A DNA stretch of 64,000 nt from Polyangium sp. y55x31 (GCF_029946505.1 NZ_JARZHG010000017.1:1-64000); one strand, 5' to 3'; shown: positions 15,642 to 25,345, counted from the stretch's first letter. The notes: generated by a model from the letters alone, not told the origin. Made by a program: numbers and translations.

Positions 15642-17975
15642 TCACGAAGGGACCTCGTGTGCACCCGGGTCCTCGGCGTTCTGAACGATCACCTCGACAT
15701 CCCCCTGGGTCCCCAGCACCTCGACGTCGATGTGCCCGGTGCCCGTTCGGCGGAACGCGAGGTCGGCGTAGCCATCCGCCACGGCGAGGCCACGCAGCTC
15801 GACGCTGCGCAGCGGCAGGGGCAGGAGGGGGCGGGTGACGTGGACACGGCGCTCGAACCCATCGACCTCGAAGCCGAGCAGGACCGCGAGCATGTACGGG
15901 ATCGACCCCGCGGCCCAGGCCTGCGGGTGGCACGCCACGGGATAACGGACGGGAACCCCATAATCGGCGCGCGGAAAGCCGCTCCAGACTTCGGGCAAGC
16001 GGTACCGCGAAAAATGCATGGCGGCGCTCAGGATGCCCTCGAAGATGCGGCATGCTTCGGTGTGGAAACCGTAACGGCGGAGCCCCGCGGCGAGGAGGGC
16101 GTTGTCATGGGGCCAGACGGTGCCGCGGTGATACGAGATCGGGTTGTAGCCCCGCTCGTCGTCGGCCAGCGTGCGGACGCCCCAGCCCGAGAACATACCA
16201 TCGGACATGAGCATTTCGGCGGTTTTTCGAGCCTTGTCCTCGTCCGCGATCCCCGCCCAGAGCGCGTGCCCAGGGTTCGAGGAGCGGACCCGCGCGGGTC
16301 CACTCCCCGTCAGCGCCAGCGCGTAATAGCCTCGGTCCGGCAGCCAGAAGTCACGATTGAAACGCTCCTTCAGCTCGGCCGCCTCGCGCCGGAGCTGCGC
16401 TCCGCGCGTTGCCTCGCCGGCGCGCTCGAAGATCTCCGCGATCGAGGTCTTGGCGAGGTACGTGTAGGCCTGCACCTCGACGAGCGCGACGGGCGGCTGC
16501 ACGATGCAGCCTCGCTCATCGACGATGGCATCGCCCGAGTCCTTCCAGCCCTGGTTGACGAGCCCGCTCCGGGTGTCGGATTGATATGCGACGTAGCCGT
16601 CGATGCCGCTCCGCTCGCCGTACGTCGAGATCCAGTCGAGCGCGGCGAGGACGTTCGGCCGGAGCTGCCGGAACACGTCCAGGCAGCCGGTCCATTTCGC
16701 GTGGCGCGCGAGGAGGATCAAAAAGAGCGCAGTGGCGTCCACCGACCCGTAATAGGGCGTGTGCGGGATCTGGTTGAGCGTGGCCAGCTCGCCGACCCTG
16801 AGCTCGTGCAGGATTTTCCCCGGCTGCTCGTCGCGCCACGGATTGTCGTCGCGCCCCTGATACCTCGCGAGGAGCTCGATCGTGTCCTCCGAGATGCGCG
16901 TGTTGTAGGGCAGCTCTTCGAGCGCCGAAATCAGGCTGTCACGGCCGAAGAGCGTCACGAACCAGGGAACACCTGCCGCGTAATACGAGTGGTCGTCGAG
17001 CGAGGTTCGGAGCAGGAGCAGGTCGGCGAACGAGCGGTCGAGGACCTGGTTGACGAGCAGGCTGTCGGTGTCGATCCGCGCAGCCCTGGCCCGGAGCGCC
17101 GACGTTTCCTGTTGCAGGCGCCGCTCCACCTCGTCGACGTCGACCGTCAATGCGGTCGAGCGCGTTTCGCCGGGGGAAACCGAGAGTCCCATCACCAGGC
17201 CGAGCGTCTCGCTGCCCCCCTCGGGCAATCGGACACGGAAGCGCACCGATGCGCCGCCGTCGTGGTCCGGCGGTTGCGAGAAGCGGATCGTCGTGGTCCG
17301 AACGAGCCCATCCTGGCCATCGTAGGCGAGGTACAGCTCGTTCCGCTCCCATGACGGAGCGCGGACCTGGCCCTGGGTCCCGGTCACGAGGCCGCGGACC
17401 ACGAAGACGTCCTCGAACTCCGCGCGAAAGGCGATTCCGAGCTCGATCTCGACCACTACGTTCGAATAATTGCGAATGTGGAGGACGTCGTGCACCGTGC
17501 ACGACATGCCGTCGACGTGCCGCTCGCGACGAATGCCGATCAGGTTCCGCCGGAGGTGGTGCCCGCCGAGCGTGCACAGATCGGGGTTCGTCAGCTCGAT
17601 GATGCCCTCGTAGCGGGAGCGCGTGGTCGACGCCAGCACTTCCGGCGCCGCTCCTTCGATGTCGAGCTCGTAACCGTTCAGGAACCGACAATCGCGATAA
17701 TACAGGCCGTACCCATGATCGCCTTGCAATGGGATCGACCCGTCGTCTTGCGTGACCAGGAAGACGCCCTCGTCTTTCAGGACGACCGCGCGGGCGATGC
17801 TCTGCGCGTGGGAGGGGGAGCCGTGGGTGAGGACCTCCTCCTTGCGCTCGCGCCATTCGCGCGGCCGGGTCGGCTCCGCAGGGAGATCCCCCTTCGTCTC
17901 GCTCGCCGGGACCACGCCGCTCTCGGGCACGCCACGGGTCTCACCGCTCGGTTCTTTCGTCGCAGGTCGGTTCAC
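15642..17975 (-). CDS. Amylo-alpha-1,6-glucosidase (glycogen-debranching-type) protein
   Basis: A 777-residue protein from GTG 17975, which has a GAGGGGG ribosome binding site; the frame continues upstream only as the mirror of the next gene. After a hydrophilic N-terminal 60 residues comes a beta-rich domain like the N-terminal domain of bacterial glycogen debranching enzymes (V-L-K-D-E-G-V-F-L-V-T near its start, Y-Y-R-D-C-R-F-L). The C-terminal (alpha/alpha)6 domain has the typical A-G-V-P-W-F-V-T-L-F-G-R-D-S-L segment, and later G-T-V-W-P-H-D and H-P-Q-A-W-A. In the family this domain hydrolyses alpha-1,6 branches or related glycosidic bonds. No signal peptide, so likely cytoplasmic. The physiological substrate (glycogen or another glucan) is inferred. 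Confidence 0.85.
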   Translation of the reverse strand: MNRPATKEPSGETRGVPESGVVPASETKGDLPAEPTRPREWRERKEEVLTHGSPSHAQSIARAVVLKDEGVFLVTQDDGSIPLQGDHGYGLYYRDCRFLNGYELDIEGAAPEVLASTTRSRYEGIIELTNPDLCTLGGHHLRRNLIGIRRERHVDGMSCTVHDVLHIRNYSNVVVEIELGIAFRAEFEDVFVVRGLVTGTQGQVRAPSWERNELYLAYDGQDGLVRTTTIRFSQPPDHDGGASVRFRVRLPEGGSETLGLVMGLSVSPGETRSTALTVDVDEVERRLQQETSALRARAARIDTDSLLVNQVLDRSFADLLLLRTSLDDHSYYAAGVPWFVTLFGRDSLISALEELPYNTRISEDTIELLARYQGRDDNPWRDEQPGKILHELRVGELATLNQIPHTPYYGSVDATALFLILLARHAKWTGCLDVFRQLRPNVLAALDWISTYGERSGIDGYVAYQSDTRSGLVNQGWKDSGDAIVDERGCIVQPPVALVEVQAYTYLAKTSIAEIFERAGEATRGAQLRREAAELKERFNRDFWLPDRGYYALALTGSGPARVRSSNPGHALWAGIADEDKARKTAEMLMSDGMFSGWGVRTLADDERGYNPISYHRGTVWPHDNALLAAGLRRYGFHTEACRIFEGILSAAMHFSRYRLPEVWSGFPRADYGVPVRYPVACHPQAWAAGSIPYMLAVLLGFEVDGFERRVHVTRPLLPLPLRSVELRGLAVADGYADLAFRRTGTGHIDVEVLGTQGDVEVIVQNAEDPGAHEVPS

Positions 17976-18154
17976 GCGAGCCCCCTCGCGGGCAGGATGC
18001 GGAGGGACATTGCACCCGCCATGCCTCGGGGGCGCGCCTCCGCGGCACACGCGCCGCACGGCCCAGGCGAAGGCAGCAGGCTTCGAGGCAAGCAGAAAAC
18101 GGGTTGATGACGACGATCGCCTATCCCGATCCCGACGAGCGCTGAGAAGGGTCC

Positions 18155-19264
18155 CTATCCGCCGCCCACGGCGAACCGCGCCGCATCCGCGCGCCGAAGC
18201 TCGAGCCCGAGCCCGGGCCTCTCGGGATCGGGCCGGAGCTCTCCTTGCCGAGGCACAGGGCACCCGTCGAAAAGCATCGACTCGATGCGGACGTGGTCGT
18301 GAAAATATTCGAGGTGCCGGATCGGCGAGAGCGCGCACGAGGGGTGTACGTGGAGCGCAGGCGCGGTGTGGGTCGAGAGGGGAATCGAAAACGCGTCGCA
18401 GAGCGCGGCGGCGCGCATCAAGCCGGTGATCCCGCGGCAACGCGTCGCGTCCGCCTGGAGCACGTCGACGCTGCCCGACGCGAGCATGTGCCGGAAGTAG
18501 AACGTGTCGTAGCCATACTCGCCGGCGGCGATGTCCATGATGGCCGGCGCGCGATCCCGCAAGAGACGCAGCCCACGGAGATCGTCGGAGGACACGGGCT
18601 CCTCGAACCAACGCACGCCGAATTCGGCGAACACCTCGGCCATGGCGAGGGCTTGTTTGCGATCATAAGCGCCGTTTGCGTCCACGAAGAGCGCCACGTC
18701 CGGGCCGATGGCCTCTCGGGCGGACCGCACGCGCGCCGGATCGGCCGCCGGATCCCGTCCGACCTTCATCTTCACCATCGTCATGCCGTCGCGCCGGTAC
18801 CCTACGAGCTGCTGCTGGAGCTCGTCCGTCGAATAGGAAGTGAATCCACCACTCCCGTAGATGGGCACCGCGTCACGGACCGCGCCGAGGAGGCGGACGA
18901 GCGAGAGATCGCAGAGGCGCGCCTTCAAATCCCAGAGCGCGACGTCCACTGCCGAGATCGCCATCGACGCGATTCCGCGCGAGCCCAGATTGCGCACGGC
19001 GTGCACCATCGTGTCGTGCGCAGCGGTGACGGCGAACGCATCCATACCCGTGACCAAGGGGGCGAGTTTGTCGTGGATCAGACGAGCGGTCGCGGTGTCC
19101 GCATAGGTGTATCCGAGGCCGGAGCGCCCGCCCCCTTGCACCTCCACGACGACAAGGATCGTATGATCCCATTCCAGCGTCCCATCCGACTCCGGTCGAT
19201 CGGTCGGGATCCGATAGGCCGAGACGGAGACCTGCTCGATGGCCGCGCCGCTCCTGGCTTGCAC
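18155..19264 (-). CDS. Enolase-superfamily (mandelate racemase/muconate lactonizing) enzyme
   Basis: A 369-residue enzyme from GTG 19264, preceded by GGAGGG at good spacing. It has the superfamily layout: an N-terminal capping domain to about 125, then a TIM barrel. The K-x-K motif (Lys165, Lys167), metal ligands Asp195 (V-D-A-N-G), Glu221 (W-F-E-E-P) and Glu249 (A-A-G-E-Y), and a possible Asp272–His299 pair (A-D-A-T-R-C; S-T-H-T-A-P) are all in place, as expected for the mandelate racemase subgroup. These enzymes abstract a proton alpha to a carboxylate, for example in sugar-acid dehydration or racemisation; the exact substrate cannot be told. It is the last gene of a three-gene unit, 20 bp behind the FAD/Fe-S dehydrogenase gene. 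Confidence 0.85.
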   Translation of the reverse strand: MQARSGAAIEQVSVSAYRIPTDRPESDGTLEWDHTILVVVEVQGGGRSGLGYTYADTATARLIHDKLAPLVTGMDAFAVTAAHDTMVHAVRNLGSRGIASMAISAVDVALWDLKARLCDLSLVRLLGAVRDAVPIYGSGGFTSYSTDELQQQLVGYRRDGMTMVKMKVGRDPAADPARVRSAREAIGPDVALFVDANGAYDRKQALAMAEVFAEFGVRWFEEPVSSDDLRGLRLLRDRAPAIMDIAAGEYGYDTFYFRHMLASGSVDVLQADATRCRGITGLMRAAALCDAFSIPLSTHTAPALHVHPSCALSPIRHLEYFHDHVRIESMLFDGCPVPRQGELRPDPERPGLGLELRRADAARFAVGGG

Positions 19265-19284
19265 GATGACCCTCCGAGGCAGGC

Positions 19285-22200
19285 TCAGACCCGAAGCGCG
19301 CGGCTCCCCCAGGCGAGCCCGAGCATGACCCCCGCCGCGGCGAACGCCGCCGCCGGCAGCAATCGCGCCCGCGGCCGTTCCTTCCCGAGCTCGGGGCGCG
19401 GGGCTTTCACGAGGGCCTCCTGTTTTTGTCGAATCGCCATTTCGAGCACCTCGGCCACGTGGAGCGAGCGTCGCCCCGTGAAATGCTCGATCTGCTGCCG
19501 GCAACTGAAGCCATCGGTGACGACGAGCGTGTCCTCCTCGGCCTTTCTCACAGCGGGCAGGAGCGCCCTCTCGCCGATGGCGCGCGAGACGTCGTAATGA
19601 TCCGCCTCGAACCCGAACGATCCGGCCATGCCGCAGCAACCCGAGTCGAGGACCTCGCAATCGATCCCCGTGTTCTTCAGGAGCGATACCGCCGCGTCGA
19701 ACCGGAGCACGGATTTTTGATGGCAATGCCCGTGGACGAGCGCCTTTCGTTCGAGGCGCGGCGGCGCGTAGCCCTCGTCCGCGAGGAGCTCCGAGAGCAG
19801 GAACGTCTGCGCAGAGAGGCGGCGGGCGTCCTCGTCGTGCGGAAACAGGCTCACGAGCTCGTCCCGGAACACGGCCACGCAGCTCGGTTCGAGGCCCACG
19901 ACGGGGATGCCCGCGCGGATCAGCGGGCGGAGCGTTTCGAGAATCGAAGCGAGCGCGCGTTTGGCCCGATCGAGCATTCCATAATCGTAAAGAGGTCGAC
20001 CGCAGCACACGGAGGCCCGCGGCACGAGCACCTCGTGTCCTGCGTCTTCGAGCACCCGAACGGCGGCGATCGCCACCTCGGGGTGAAAATGGTCGTTGAA
20101 TGTGTCCGCCCAGAGGATCACGGGCTTGCCGCCATCGGGGCGCGTGCGCCGGGCGAAGAACCAGCGCTTGAACGTCCGGCGGGCAAAACGTGGCACGTCA
20201 CGCGCCGTCGCGATTCCGCCGAGGCGCTTCAGGAGAGTGCCGAGGACGGGGATGCGGAAGATCGCATTCACGAGGCTCGGCACGAACGAGGAGAGCCGCG
20301 CCCAGGTCCGGATGCGCCCCATCGCATGGGCCGACATCGGCCGAAGGTTTCGCTCGTAATAGTGCGAGAGGAACTCGGCCTTGTAGGTCGCCATGTCCAC
20401 GTGGACGGGGCACTCGCCCTTGCAGCCCTTGCAGGACAGGCAGAGATCGAGCGCCTCCTTCACGTCGGCATTGTCCCAGCCGCGCGGGGTCTCGTCCCCG
20501 TTCAGCATCTCGAAGAGCAAGCGCGCTCGCCCCCGGGTCGTATGCTTCTCCTCGCGCGTCACCATGTAGCTCGGGCACATCGTGCCCGTGTCGACCCTGC
20601 GGCATTGGCCGACGCCCACGCAGCGGAGCGTCGCCTCCGCGAAGCTCCCGCCGTCCTCGGGGAACTGGAAATGGGTCTGGACGGCGAGCGGCGCATACTT
20701 CGCCCCGAGCCGCAAGTTCGCGTCGATCGGGTAGGGGTCGACGACCTTCCCCGGATTCATCTTCCCCCGTGGATCCCAGATCGATTTGAATTCGCGGAAC
20801 GCCTGCACGAGCTCCGGCCCGAACATCTTTCCGAGCAAGGCCGCGCGCGCCTGCCCGTCGCCGTGCTCGCCGGAGATCGAGCCGCCGTACCGGACGACCA
20901 GATCGGCGGCCTGGTTCAGGAAATCGAGCCATTTGTCGATCCCGGGCCGCGTCCTCAGGTCGAAGTCGATGCGGCAATGCACGCATCCCTGACCGAAGTG
21001 GCCGTACAGCGCACATTCGTACCCGAACCGATCCAGGAGGCCGCGCAGCTCGCGCAGGTAACTCCCCACCTTCTCCGGCGCGACGGCCGAGTCTTCCCAC
21101 CCTGGCCAGGATTCGCGCATGCCCGGCACGTGGGCCGTGGCGGAGAGCCCCGACTCGCGGATCACCCAGATCTTGTGCGCGTCCTCCGCTCGCTCGTAGA
21201 TCCTCACGCTCGGGGCGCCATTCCCTTTTGTGATGCGCGCCGCGAGCTCATGCGCCCGGCCTTGCACCTCGCGACGCACGTCGCCGCCGAGCTCGACGAG
21301 CAAAAACCCTTGGCCTTCGGGCAAGAGGGCGACGTCCTCCTGGCGGAGGTGCTTTCGGCGCAGATAGTCGATGAGGTTCCGATCGATCGCTTCGAGCCCC
21401 GTCGGCCTCGCCTCGAGGATCTCCGGCACGTGATCCGCAGCCGTGAAGACGTCGGGATACCCGAGCACGACGAGGACGCGCTCTCGCGGGCTCGGGATGA
21501 GCCGGACCCGCGCTTCGAGCACGATCGCGCACGTGCCCTCGGAGCCGACGAGCGCGCGGGCCACGTGAAATCCCTTCTCGGGGAGGAGCTCGTCCAGGTT
21601 GTACCCGGAGACCCGGCGCGGGATGTCGGGATAACGCGCCCGTATCCGATCCGCATACCGATTCCGCAGCGCGATGAGCTTCGCGAAGATTCGACCTCGC
21701 GGGCCGCCCGCGCGGATGACGTGCTCGAGCGCGTCGCCCCCGAGTTTTTCGAGGCGCAGCCAGTCCCCCTCGTACGTGAGCACGTCGAGCTCTTCGACGT
21801 AATCGGCCGTCCGCGCCGCGTGCGGGCCGCCCATCACCGAGTGAATGCCGCACGAGTCGTTTCCGATCATCCCGCCGAGCGTGCACCACGCGTGTGTCGC
21901 CGGATCCGGCGGGAACGTGAGGTGGTGCTCCTCGGCCTGCCTGCGCAGATCGTCGAGCGCCACGCCGGGCTGCACCCGCGCGAAGCGGCCCTCCGGGTCG
22001 ATCTCCACCACGCGGTTCATGTACTTCGAGAAATCGAGCACGACCGCGACGTTGCAGGTCTGTCCGGCCAAGCTCGTGCCCCCGCCGCGCGGCACGATCG
22101 GCGCTCCGTGCTCGCGGCAAGCGGTGACCGTGGCCTCCACGTCGTCCGCGTCCCGCGGGACGACGACGCCGATCGGGACCTGACGATAATTCGAAGCGTC

Positions 22201-22347
22201 GGTCGAATAAATCGCGCGGGAGCCGCCGTCGAAGCGCACCTCGCCGCCCACCGTCGCGCGGAGCCTCGCCTCGAGCGCGGCGTGCTCGTTCTTCGATTCC
22301 GACCCATGATCGTCGCGGTTTTTCCGCAGAGGTACGAGCGTAGCCAT
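19285..22347 (-). CDS. FAD-linked oxidase/Fe-S dehydrogenase fusion (D-lactate/glycolate type)
   Basis: A 1,020-residue flavo-iron-sulphur protein. Residues about 25–490 form a PCMH-type FAD domain and its C-terminal cap (V-P-R-G-G-G-T-S-L-A-G-Q; G-N-D-S-C-G). Two ferredoxin-type clusters follow: a Cys set around G-T-M-C-P-S-Y-M and the typical C-L-S-C-K-G-C-K-G-E-C-P. The C-terminal half carries two CCG-type motifs (S-V-C-C-G-R-P and S-G-C-C-G-M-A-G) as in GlcF/LutA. It ends in a hydrophobic segment and basic tail that may anchor it to the membrane. Family members oxidise D-lactate or related 2-hydroxy acids and pass electrons to quinone. It sits 12 bp after the TPP-dependent enzyme gene, so the two probably share 2-oxo/2-hydroxy acid substrates. 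Confidence 0.9.
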   Translation of the reverse strand: MATLVPLRKNRDDHGSESKNEHAALEARLRATVGGEVRFDGGSRAIYSTDASNYRQVPIGVVVPRDADDVEATVTACREHGAPIVPRGGGTSLAGQTCNVAVVLDFSKYMNRVVEIDPEGRFARVQPGVALDDLRRQAEEHHLTFPPDPATHAWCTLGGMIGNDSCGIHSVMGGPHAARTADYVEELDVLTYEGDWLRLEKLGGDALEHVIRAGGPRGRIFAKLIALRNRYADRIRARYPDIPRRVSGYNLDELLPEKGFHVARALVGSEGTCAIVLEARVRLIPSPRERVLVVLGYPDVFTAADHVPEILEARPTGLEAIDRNLIDYLRRKHLRQEDVALLPEGQGFLLVELGGDVRREVQGRAHELAARITKGNGAPSVRIYERAEDAHKIWVIRESGLSATAHVPGMRESWPGWEDSAVAPEKVGSYLRELRGLLDRFGYECALYGHFGQGCVHCRIDFDLRTRPGIDKWLDFLNQAADLVVRYGGSISGEHGDGQARAALLGKMFGPELVQAFREFKSIWDPRGKMNPGKVVDPYPIDANLRLGAKYAPLAVQTHFQFPEDGGSFAEATLRCVGVGQCRRVDTGTMCPSYMVTREEKHTTRGRARLLFEMLNGDETPRGWDNADVKEALDLCLSCKGCKGECPVHVDMATYKAEFLSHYYERNLRPMSAHAMGRIRTWARLSSFVPSLVNAIFRIPVLGTLLKRLGGIATARDVPRFARRTFKRWFFARRTRPDGGKPVILWADTFNDHFHPEVAIAAVRVLEDAGHEVLVPRASVCCGRPLYDYGMLDRAKRALASILETLRPLIRAGIPVVGLEPSCVAVFRDELVSLFPHDEDARRLSAQTFLLSELLADEGYAPPRLERKALVHGHCHQKSVLRFDAAVSLLKNTGIDCEVLDSGCCGMAGSFGFEADHYDVSRAIGERALLPAVRKAEEDTLVVTDGFSCRQQIEHFTGRRSLHVAEVLEMAIRQKQEALVKAPRPELGKERPRARLLPAAAFAAAGVMLGLAWGSRALRV

Positions 22348-22359
22348 GGCCTCACCTCT

Positions 22360-24114
22360 TCAGAACAGGTGCCGGATCTTGCTGCGGAACAACGTGAGGG
22401 CGATACGCATCCGGTTCGGCTGCCCGCGCGCCAGAGATTCGGCCACGTGTACGGCCTGCTTGGGCTTGATGCTCGGCGGCATGGGCGGCTCGAAGGGATC
22501 CACGATCGCCTCGACGAGCGCGGGCCCCTCGGCACGGAATGCCGCGGCGAGCGCACGGTCGACTTCCTCCGGCCTTTCGCATCGCACGCCGAGACCACCA
22601 CACGCTTCGGCGAACTTCACGAAATCGATGGGCTGAAGCTCGCAGCCGTATTCGGGGTTGCCGAGGAAGACCATCTGCTCCCATTTGATCTGCCCGAGGG
22701 TGTTGTTCTTGATGACGATGACGCGGATCGGGAGCTTGTGCTTCACGGCCGTGACGAACTCGGCCATCAGCATGGAAAAACCCCCGTCTCCGACGAACGC
22801 CACGACCTGGCGTTTGGGATAGGCCGCCTGCGCGGCGATCGCGTACGGGAGGCCCGGCGCCATCGTCGCGAGCAGGCCCGAGCAGGAGAACATCTGGCCG
22901 CGGCGAATCCGGATGTTGCGCGCGGCCCACGTGGTGATCGTGCCGCTGTCCGTCGTGAGGATCGCGTCGTCGGCGAGGTATTCGTTCAGCTTGCCCGCCA
23001 CGACCTGGGGCTTCATCGGCACGTCCGTGCGTCCCTCGCGATCCCGGATGAGCTCCCACCATTCTCGCATGCGGAACTGCGCGAACTCGAGGAACGAGCG
23101 ATCCTCGCGCGGGCGCAGCAGCGGGAGCAGCGCCCGGAGCGTGGCCTTCGCGTCGCCGGCGAGCCCGACCTCGACCGGGTAACGCAGGCCGATGCGGCTC
23201 GGATCCATGTCGATCTGCACGGCGCGGGCCTGTCCCGGGTCGGGTAGGTATTCGAGGTACGGGAAATTGGTCCCGACGAGGAGCAGGCTGTCGCATTCGC
23301 TCATGGCCATCTCGGAGGGGCGCGTGCCGAGCAGACCGAGGCCGCCGGTCGTGAACGGAGATTCGTCGGGCACGACCGCCTTGCCGAGCAGCGCTTTGAC
23401 GATGGGCGCGCCGAGTCGATCCGCGAGCACCTCGAGCTCCTCCCCGGCGCCGAGCGCGCCCCGCCCCGCGAGGATCACGGTCTTTTTCCCGTGGTTCAGC
23501 AGATCCGCCGCCTTGCCGAGCAGCTCCTGCGTCGGGACGCGGATCGGCGGCGTCCATATCGAGGACGTGTGTCCCGGGACCTTTCGCGACGACCTCGGGT
23601 CCTCGTCGCATTTCTCTTCCTGCAGGTCGACCGGGAAATTGATGTGCGCGACGCCCCGCTCCGCGAGCGCGGTCCGGCACCCCGTATCCACGAGCGCGCG
23701 GACCTGACCTGCGCCGGTGACCATCTGGTTGTACACCGCGACGTCCTTGAAGAGCGAGAGCAAATCGACCTCTTGCTGATACTGGGTGCCCATGAGGTCG
23801 TGGTAGGTTTGTCCGGTGATTGCGAGGACGGACGCCCGGTCGAGCTTCGCGTCGTAGAGACCATTCAAGAGGTGGATGGCGCCGGGCCCGCTGGTCGCGA
23901 GGCAGACGCCGAGCTTCCCCGTGAACTTCGCGTGGGCGCAGGCCATGAATGCGGCCGCCTCCTCGTGCCGCACCTGGAGGAAGCGGATTCGCTCCTGCCG
24001 CACCCGCAGCGCCTCCATCAGCCCGTTGATCCCGTCGCCGGGCAAGCCGAAAACCGTGTCCACACCCCATTCGAGGAGTCGGTCGATCAGGATTTGCGCG
24101 GCGGTCTTCGCCAT
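22360..24114 (-). CDS. TPP-dependent pyruvate oxidase-like enzyme
   Basis: A 584-residue thiamine-diphosphate enzyme, the usual length for the pyruvate oxidase/acetolactate synthase superfamily. The ATG at 24114 begins the typical M-A-K-T-A-A-Q-I-L-I-D-R-L N-terminus; the frame stays open upstream but without family sequence. Visible motifs are the cofactor-activating Glu in R-H-E-E-A-A-A-F, the substrate loop G-P-G-A-I-H-L-L-N-G, a central FAD/ADP-type domain, and the TPP motif G-D-G-G-F-S-M-L-M ending in N-N-T-L-G. Best match from memory is the PoxB-like branch, which decarboxylates pyruvate; acetolactate-synthase-like or other 2-oxo acid activity is possible. It leads the operon with the FAD/Fe-S and enolase-superfamily enzymes. 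Confidence 0.88.
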   Translation of the reverse strand: MAKTAAQILIDRLLEWGVDTVFGLPGDGINGLMEALRVRQERIRFLQVRHEEAAAFMACAHAKFTGKLGVCLATSGPGAIHLLNGLYDAKLDRASVLAITGQTYHDLMGTQYQQEVDLLSLFKDVAVYNQMVTGAGQVRALVDTGCRTALAERGVAHINFPVDLQEEKCDEDPRSSRKVPGHTSSIWTPPIRVPTQELLGKAADLLNHGKKTVILAGRGALGAGEELEVLADRLGAPIVKALLGKAVVPDESPFTTGGLGLLGTRPSEMAMSECDSLLLVGTNFPYLEYLPDPGQARAVQIDMDPSRIGLRYPVEVGLAGDAKATLRALLPLLRPREDRSFLEFAQFRMREWWELIRDREGRTDVPMKPQVVAGKLNEYLADDAILTTDSGTITTWAARNIRIRRGQMFSCSGLLATMAPGLPYAIAAQAAYPKRQVVAFVGDGGFSMLMAEFVTAVKHKLPIRVIVIKNNTLGQIKWEQMVFLGNPEYGCELQPIDFVKFAEACGGLGVRCERPEEVDRALAAAFRAEGPALVEAIVDPFEPPMPPSIKPKQAVHVAESLARGQPNRMRIALTLFRSKIRHLF

Positions 24115-24273
24115 GGCGTGGCTCCCGTTCGTTCGTTTGCGCCGCCCGCAGACGCGCCGGTGCGTCCGGCGCTCTCGTTCGTGGCGTGCGAGGCGCGTCC
24201 TGCCGCTGCAATCCACATACCTCCGGTCACGGCACGGGCGCTGCACGGAGGGGCTCGCGAGGGAGGAGGCGAC

Positions 24274-24804
24274 ATGCGAGACGATGCGATCTCCCACGTG
24301 ACGGCGGGTGTGGTGGGCGGCGCCGTCGGGACGGCGCTGATGCAAAGAGGCATGAAGGCGAGCCAAAGGCTCCCGGAGCGCCTCCGGCCGCCGGCGGTGC
24401 GCAAAGACCCGGGCGAATTCATGGTCTCGAAGCTCGAAGAGCTCCGCGGCCGACCTCTGCCGCGCGCGCTTCGCGACGTCGTCGCGCAAGGACTGCACTG
24501 GGGTTATGGCGTGACAGGCGGGGTCGTGCTCGGGCTCGCGACGAGCAGGCGTCACATTCCGACCCTCCCGTCCGCGTTGCTCGCGGGGGCCACGATGGGA
24601 ACGGCGATCTGGGCCGTCGGTTATGCCGGCTGGTTGCCGGCGACCAAGCTGACGCCGCCGCTCGGCCGGCAGGGGGCGCGTCATGTCGCCGTGTCGGTCC
24701 TCGGGCACGTGGTGTTCGGAATCGTCGCCGCCGCCCCGATTTTCCTCCTGGACCGAAAAGCGGAGCCGGGCTGGAAGCGCGTTTTGCGGCGGCTCGCGGG
24801 TTGA
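24274..24804 (+). CDS. YagU-like (DUF1440) inner membrane protein
   Basis: A 176-residue membrane protein with an excellent GGGAGGAGG ribosome binding site before ATG 24274. Four hydrophobic stretches are visible (A-G-V-V-G-G-A-V-G-T-A-L-M near the start; G-V-V-L-G-L-A; T-M-G-T-A-I-W-A-V-G; V-V-F-G-I-V-A-A-A). The early G-T-A-L-M-Q-R-G-M-K and the later A-x-G-x-x-x-G pattern recall YagU/DUF1440 proteins. It diverges from the TPP-enzyme operon with 159 bp between, so they may share a regulatory region. Function is unknown. Confidence 0.7.
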   Translation: MRDDAISHVTAGVVGGAVGTALMQRGMKASQRLPERLRPPAVRKDPGEFMVSKLEELRGRPLPRALRDVVAQGLHWGYGVTGGVVLGLATSRRHIPTLPSALLAGATMGTAIWAVGYAGWLPATKLTPPLGRQGARHVAVSVLGHVVFGIVAAAPIFLLDRKAEPGWKRVLRRLAG

Positions 24805-25147
24805 ATCCCATTCCTCGAGAAAGGGTGATGTGAGCGACGAGGGGCGCGCGGGACGGGTCCAAGCCCTCGCTCGGCTCGAGTCGCTTGACTTCTTCAGTCA
24901 TGTGCCTTAAACCCTCGTGTGCAGGTCTTGATGTGCACGGACGTCCGCGGGCAGGTGTTGGGCTGGTCAGCGGCGGGTGGCCGAATTTTCTGGTATCTTG
25001 GTGATGGATCATGGGCGGCCCGAGGATCAGGCAGACGCACGGAAACGAGACGCGCGAGGGGCTCGTGGATGCGATTGTCGGGTTATGGCTCGCGCCGGTC
25101 TCCGTGCCGGGTAGATAGCAAGAGCTTATTCAGGAGAGGAGAATGAC
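24805..25147. other. Intergenic region upstream of the ferredoxin operon
   Basis: No convincing gene is seen. A short plus-strand frame (24919–25146) exists but reads as random Arg/Ser-rich sequence. Around 24990–25010 a more AT-rich patch (GAATTTTCTGGTATCTTGG) could hold a promoter for the ferredoxin gene, but I cannot assign hexamers firmly. A purine-rich AGGAGAGGAG at 25132–25141 is the likely ribosome binding site of the ferredoxin gene. Confidence 0.4.
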
Positions 25148-25345
25148 ATGCGCGTGGTCGTGGATCTCGAAAAGTGCTGCGGGGCAGGGCAGTGCGTGCT
25201 GCTCGCGCCGAAGGTGTTCGACCAGCGGGACGACGGAATCGTGATCCTGCTCGACGCATCGCCGCCGAAGGAGCTCCACGCTGCCGTGCGCGAAGCCGCG
25301 ACCGTGTGCCCCGGCGCCGCCATTACGCTGGAAGAAGGCCAATGA
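25148..25345 (+). CDS. 3Fe-4S-type ferredoxin
   Basis: A 65-residue ferredoxin of the small type that feeds cytochromes P450. Ligand candidates are Cys10 (or Cys11), Cys16 and Cys54 (C-C-G-A-G-Q-C and later V-C-P-G-A-A), the three-cysteine pattern of a [3Fe-4S] or alternative-ligand cluster. AGGAGAGGAG precedes the start by a few bases. The stop overlaps the next gene's ATG (ATGA), so it is translationally coupled to a ferredoxin reductase, its presumed electron donor. No P450 gene lies nearby, so the final acceptor is elsewhere in the genome. Confidence 0.9.
   Translation: MRVVVDLEKCCGAGQCVLLAPKVFDQRDDGIVILLDASPPKELHAAVREAATVCPGAAITLEEGQ

Noticed and set aside
19426-23247. A 1,273-codon plus-strand frame opposite the FAD/Fe-S and TPP enzyme genes
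   Set aside because: It is an antisense shadow caused by biased third positions; the minus strand carries clear cofactor motifs.
24919-25146. A 75-codon plus-strand frame before the ferredoxin gene
   Set aside because: It has no ribosome binding site, random Arg/Ser-rich composition, and fits better as an untranslated region.
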